From contig JAHECH010000133.1 in the NCBI GenBank assembly GCA_024641835.1, positions 1 to 8,779 of the forward strand: 8,779 nucleotides of DNA, written 5' to 3'. Source of the DNA: Deltaproteobacteria bacterium (GTDB lineage: Bacteria; Desulfobacterota; DSM-4660; Desulfatiglandales; HGW-15). Each line of letters begins with the position of its first letter. Positions within the stretch are counted from its first letter, which is position 1. Of this stretch, positions 6,575 through 8,779 are shown piece by piece. The position numbers and the translations under genes were made by a program. The notes below the pieces were generated by a model. It made no database searches. It saw nothing but the letters and a program-made list of their open reading frames with translations, and was not told where the DNA came from.

Positions 6575-7014
6575 TGGAGAACTTTGATCCAGTCATTGTT
6601 GCCTTCTGTTGCCATTACTGTGCTTATACGGCTGCAGACACGGCAGGAAGTATGAGGTGTTCTTACCCTCCCAATGTTCATATCATCCGGGTCCCTTGTT
6701 CAGGCAAGGTGGATGCCCTCCACATCATGAGGGCCTTTCAGAAGGGTGCAGACGGTGTTTATGTGGCGGGTTGCCTGGAGGGGGACTGCCATTTCAAGAG
6801 TGGAAATATCAAGGCCGGCCGCCGTGTGGTTTATCTGAAACGGCTTCTCGATGAGATCGGCATTGGCGGGGAGCGGCTTGAAATGATGACCATGTCTGCG
6901 GGCATGGGAGAGCGTTTCGCTAAAACCGCATCAGACTTTACAGAAAAGATCCGCCGCCTGGGACCGAATCCGACAAAGGCGTTTCTTAAGCACGAGGCGA
7001 AGGCTGCGGGCTGA
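6574..7014 (+). CDS. mvhD: MvhD/FlpD-type [2Fe-2S] electron-transfer subunit
   Basis: A 146-residue protein of the MvhD (hydrogenase iron-sulfur subunit) family. Family motifs visible are CCHYCAYTAADTAG (12-25), YPPNVHIIRVPCSG (31-44), GADGVYVAGC (58-67), GDCHFKSGN (70-78) and a late segment resembling the family's WVSAAEG (MTMSAGMGE). Candidate cluster ligands are C12, C13, C16, C42, C67 and C72; C29 is an additional cysteine. In methanogens and acetogens MvhD passes electrons between HdrA and its redox partner, so here it likely bridges HdrA to MetFV or to an external donor. It starts with GTG overlapping the last base of the hdrA stop codon (TAGTG), with AAAGGG about 8 nt upstream, which implies translational coupling. 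Confidence 0.92.
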   Translation: MENFDPVIVAFCCHYCAYTAADTAGSMRCSYPPNVHIIRVPCSGKVDALHIMRAFQKGADGVYVAGCLEGDCHFKSGNIKAGRRVVYLKRLLDEIGIGGERLEMMTMSAGMGERFAKTASDFTEKIRRLGPNPTKAFLKHEAKAAG

Positions 7015-7042
7015 ACGTTAAATCGAAGGAGAGATAGAAGCG

Positions 7043-7711
7043 ATGATCACGGCTGAACGAAAACCGATTGAAGAAATCCTTGAACTCATCAGGCCCTATG
7101 GCCGGATTCTTCTGGTAGGCTGCAATGAGTGTGTGACGGTCTGCGCTGCCGGAGGCAGAAAGGAAGTGGGCCTTCTCTCGGCTGCGGTTCAGATGGCCTC
7201 TATGAAGGAAGGAAAGGTTCTGGATGTGAAGGAGGTGACTCTGGAGAGGCAATGCGACCCCGAATACGTGGAGGAGTTGATCAACACGATTGATCAGGCG
7301 GATGCCGTTCTCTCCATGGCCTGTGGGTGCGGCGTTCAGGAGGTTGCAAGGCGATTTAAAGAAAAACCGGTTTTTCCCGCAGTGAACACGAAATTCATGG
7401 GCGCATCCGAGCGCCAGGGGGTGTGGGCTGAACGGTGCCAGGGATGCGGCGACTGTCTTCTGGGACTGACCGGAGGCATCTGCCCCATTGCCCGGTGCTC
7501 CAAGCGGCTGCTGAACGGGCCCTGCGGCGGTTCGACCCGGGGCAAGTGCGAAATCAATGCCGAGGTGGATTGTGCATGGCAGTTGATCTGGGACCGGTTG
7601 AAAGCCCTCGGACTGGAGAAACGGTATGAAGACATCATGCCCGCGAAAGACTGGCGAACGAGCCGCGATGGCGGCCCCAGACGAATCATCAGAGAGGATC
7701 TGGCATCATGA
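7043..7711 (+). CDS. metV: MetV, methylenetetrahydrofolate reductase small Fe-S/zinc-binding subunit
   Basis: A 222-residue cysteine-rich protein matching the methylene-tetrahydrofolate reductase C-terminal domain family. An N-terminal part (about 8-120) has GCNECVTVC (26-34; C27, C30, C34) and CGC (94-96). A C-terminal cysteine-rich part (132-177) contains CQGCGDC (132-138), GGICPIARC (144-152), NGPCGG (158-163), GKCEI and C177. MetV partners MetF in the MetVF-type reductases of acetogens, binds iron-sulfur clusters and brings electrons to the MetF flavin, which lets the enzyme do without direct NAD(P)H. AAGGAGAG lies about 9 nt before ATG 7043. The stop codon overlaps the metF start as ATGA, and the gap after mvhD is only 28 nt, so co-expression with both is expected. 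Confidence 0.93.
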   Translation: MITAERKPIEEILELIRPYGRILLVGCNECVTVCAAGGRKEVGLLSAAVQMASMKEGKVLDVKEVTLERQCDPEYVEELINTIDQADAVLSMACGCGVQEVARRFKEKPVFPAVNTKFMGASERQGVWAERCQGCGDCLLGLTGGICPIARCSKRLLNGPCGGSTRGKCEINAEVDCAWQLIWDRLKALGLEKRYEDIMPAKDWRTSRDGGPRRIIREDLAS

Positions 7712-8631
7712 AAACGGAAAGTGCGCTGGAAAAGGTTTTGACTGCAGGCCATCTGGCGGTGACTTCGGAATGCGGTCCTCCGCGGGGTGCTGTTCCGGAA
7801 AAAATCAAGGAGAAAGCGAACCTGCTGAGAGGCTACGTGGATGCCATTAACGTGACCGACAACCAGACGGCCGTGGTCCGCATGTCGAGCTTTGCCGCCT
7901 GTCTCCTGATCAAACAGATGGGTCTCAACCCCATTCTTCAAATGGTCACCAGGGACCGCAACCGCCTCGCCATGCAGAGCGATATCATCGGCGCTTACTC
8001 ACACGGGATCAATACCATGCTTTGCCTCTCGGGGGATCATCCCTGTTTCGGGGACCATCCCATGGCTGCAAACGTCTATGACCTGGATTCCATCCAGTTC
8101 ATTCAGATGGTCAGGAAAATGCGCGACGAGGGCAAATTTTACGGAGGGGATGATATCCTCAATCCCCCCAAAATGTTCATCGGCGCTGCGGCGAATCCCT
8201 TTGCGGATCCCTTTGAACTGCGTGTGGCCAGGCTCGCGAAGAAGGTGAAAGCGGGAGCGGATTTCATCCAGACCCAATGCATTTATAACCTGGACAAGTT
8301 TGAAAAATGGATGCAGGGAGTTCGGGACCGGGGCCTGGATGAAAAGATCAGCATCCTGGCGGGCATGACGCCTCTTAAATCCGCGGGCATGGCCAAGTAT
8401 ATGAAGAACAAAGTCCCCGGGATGGACGTACCCGATGAACTGATTAAACGCATGTCCGGAGTCCCCAAGGAAAAGCAGGCTGAGGAAGGCATTAGGATCT
8501 GCGTAGAGAGCATGGAGCGCCTCAAGGAGGTGAAAGGCATTCGGGGGTTCCATATCATGGCGATTGAATGGGAAGAGAGAGTTCCCGAGATTGTGGAAAG
8601 GGCCGGTCTCTTTCCACGCCCAGCGGTTTGA
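7708..8631 (+). CDS. metF: 5,10-methylenetetrahydrofolate reductase catalytic subunit (MetF)
   Basis: A 307-residue FAD-dependent TIM-barrel enzyme interconverting methylene-H4F and methyl-H4F in the methyl branch of the Wood-Ljungdahl pathway. Folate-site residues match E. coli MetF by eye: Glu21 in TSECGPPRG (Glu28), Asp110 in SGDHP (Asp120) and Gln190 in FIQTQ (Gln183). Flavin-site conservation shows in TRDRNRLAMQSDIIGA (81-96), and NPFADPFELR (163-172) is also typical. Its ATG overlaps the metV stop (ATGA), the usual sign of a stoichiometric MetV-MetF pair. It is the last gene of the operon in this window. The reaction direction, acetyl-CoA synthesis or acetate oxidation, cannot be told from sequence. 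Confidence 0.94.
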   Translation: MKTESALEKVLTAGHLAVTSECGPPRGAVPEKIKEKANLLRGYVDAINVTDNQTAVVRMSSFAACLLIKQMGLNPILQMVTRDRNRLAMQSDIIGAYSHGINTMLCLSGDHPCFGDHPMAANVYDLDSIQFIQMVRKMRDEGKFYGGDDILNPPKMFIGAAANPFADPFELRVARLAKKVKAGADFIQTQCIYNLDKFEKWMQGVRDRGLDEKISILAGMTPLKSAGMAKYMKNKVPGMDVPDELIKRMSGVPKEKQAEEGIRICVESMERLKEVKGIRGFHIMAIEWEERVPEIVERAGLFPRPAV

Positions 8632-8726
8632 GGGTAAGCTGGCAAATGGCGTTACTGAACACAGGGGTACTAGAAACGCCTGAGGGGCCGCGGGGGTCTC
8701 TTTCAAAATAGAGAAACGAAGGAAAC

Positions 8727-8757
8727 GCGCACCGTAGCCATAGCGGCTATGGTGCGC
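8727..8757. repeat. Strong 13-bp stem-loop after the operon (possible REP-like hairpin or 3' processing end)
   Basis: The arms 8727-8739 (GCGCACCGTAGCC) and 8745-8757 (GGCTATGGTGCGC) pair at 12 of 13 positions plus one G-T, around the 5-nt loop ATAGC. No T-run follows on either strand, so it is not a standard intrinsic terminator. Its position 95 nt past metF suggests a 3' end stabiliser or a dispersed palindrome. The region 8632-8779 has no supported gene. Confidence 0.55.
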
Positions 8758-8779
8758 CAAACGCTGCCTGGTGACCAGC

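Overview
This window looks like a chromosomal segment from an anaerobic bacterium of the Desulfobacterota, of the sulfate-reducing or syntrophic type. That placement is inferred from the gene set: a Wood-Ljungdahl methylene-tetrahydrofolate (methylene-H4F) reductase module fused genetically to a large HdrA-type flavin/iron-sulfur protein and MvhD, next to a sigma54-dependent PAS regulator. No rRNA or other phylogenetic marker is present, so the taxon is not proven.

Layout. Positions 1-187 hold no gene I can support. A PAS / AAA+ sigma54 / Fis-type HTH activator lies on the minus strand (188-1582). A regulatory region of about 960 bp follows (1583-2539). It contains a sigma70-like promoter for the regulator, four copies of a 16-bp palindrome ATTGCA-N4-TGCAAT, a 290-bp nested imperfect inverted repeat resembling a MITE, and a near-perfect -24/-12 sigma54 promoter (2430-2446). 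Five plus-strand genes come next: a divergent MetF paralogue (2540-3412), a double-length HdrA of about 1030 residues (3482-6574), MvhD (6574-7014), MetV (7043-7711) and a canonical-looking MetF (7708-8631). The last four are tightly spaced or overlapping. A strong hairpin without a T-run (8727-8757) follows the last gene.

How it works together (inference). MetF and MetV would form the methylene-H4F reductase core. HdrA and MvhD would wire it to other redox carriers, as in the MetVF-HdrABC-MvhD complex described in Moorella, but HdrB and HdrC are absent here and HdrA is double-sized. The complex could reduce methylene-H4F in carbon fixation or oxidise methyl-H4F in acetate oxidation; the sequence does not fix the direction. 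The regulator probably binds the four palindromes. One sits on its own predicted transcription start and suggests autoregulation. Two lie 32 bp apart at about -165 and -133 from the sigma54 start and look like enhancer sites. The most unusual points are this complete regulatory circuit, a regulator whose GAFTGA motif reads GAHSTA, and an operon-leading MetF paralogue in which three folate-site residues (Glu, Asp, Gln in E. coli MetF) are replaced by Gln, Glu and Pro, whereas the second MetF keeps all three.
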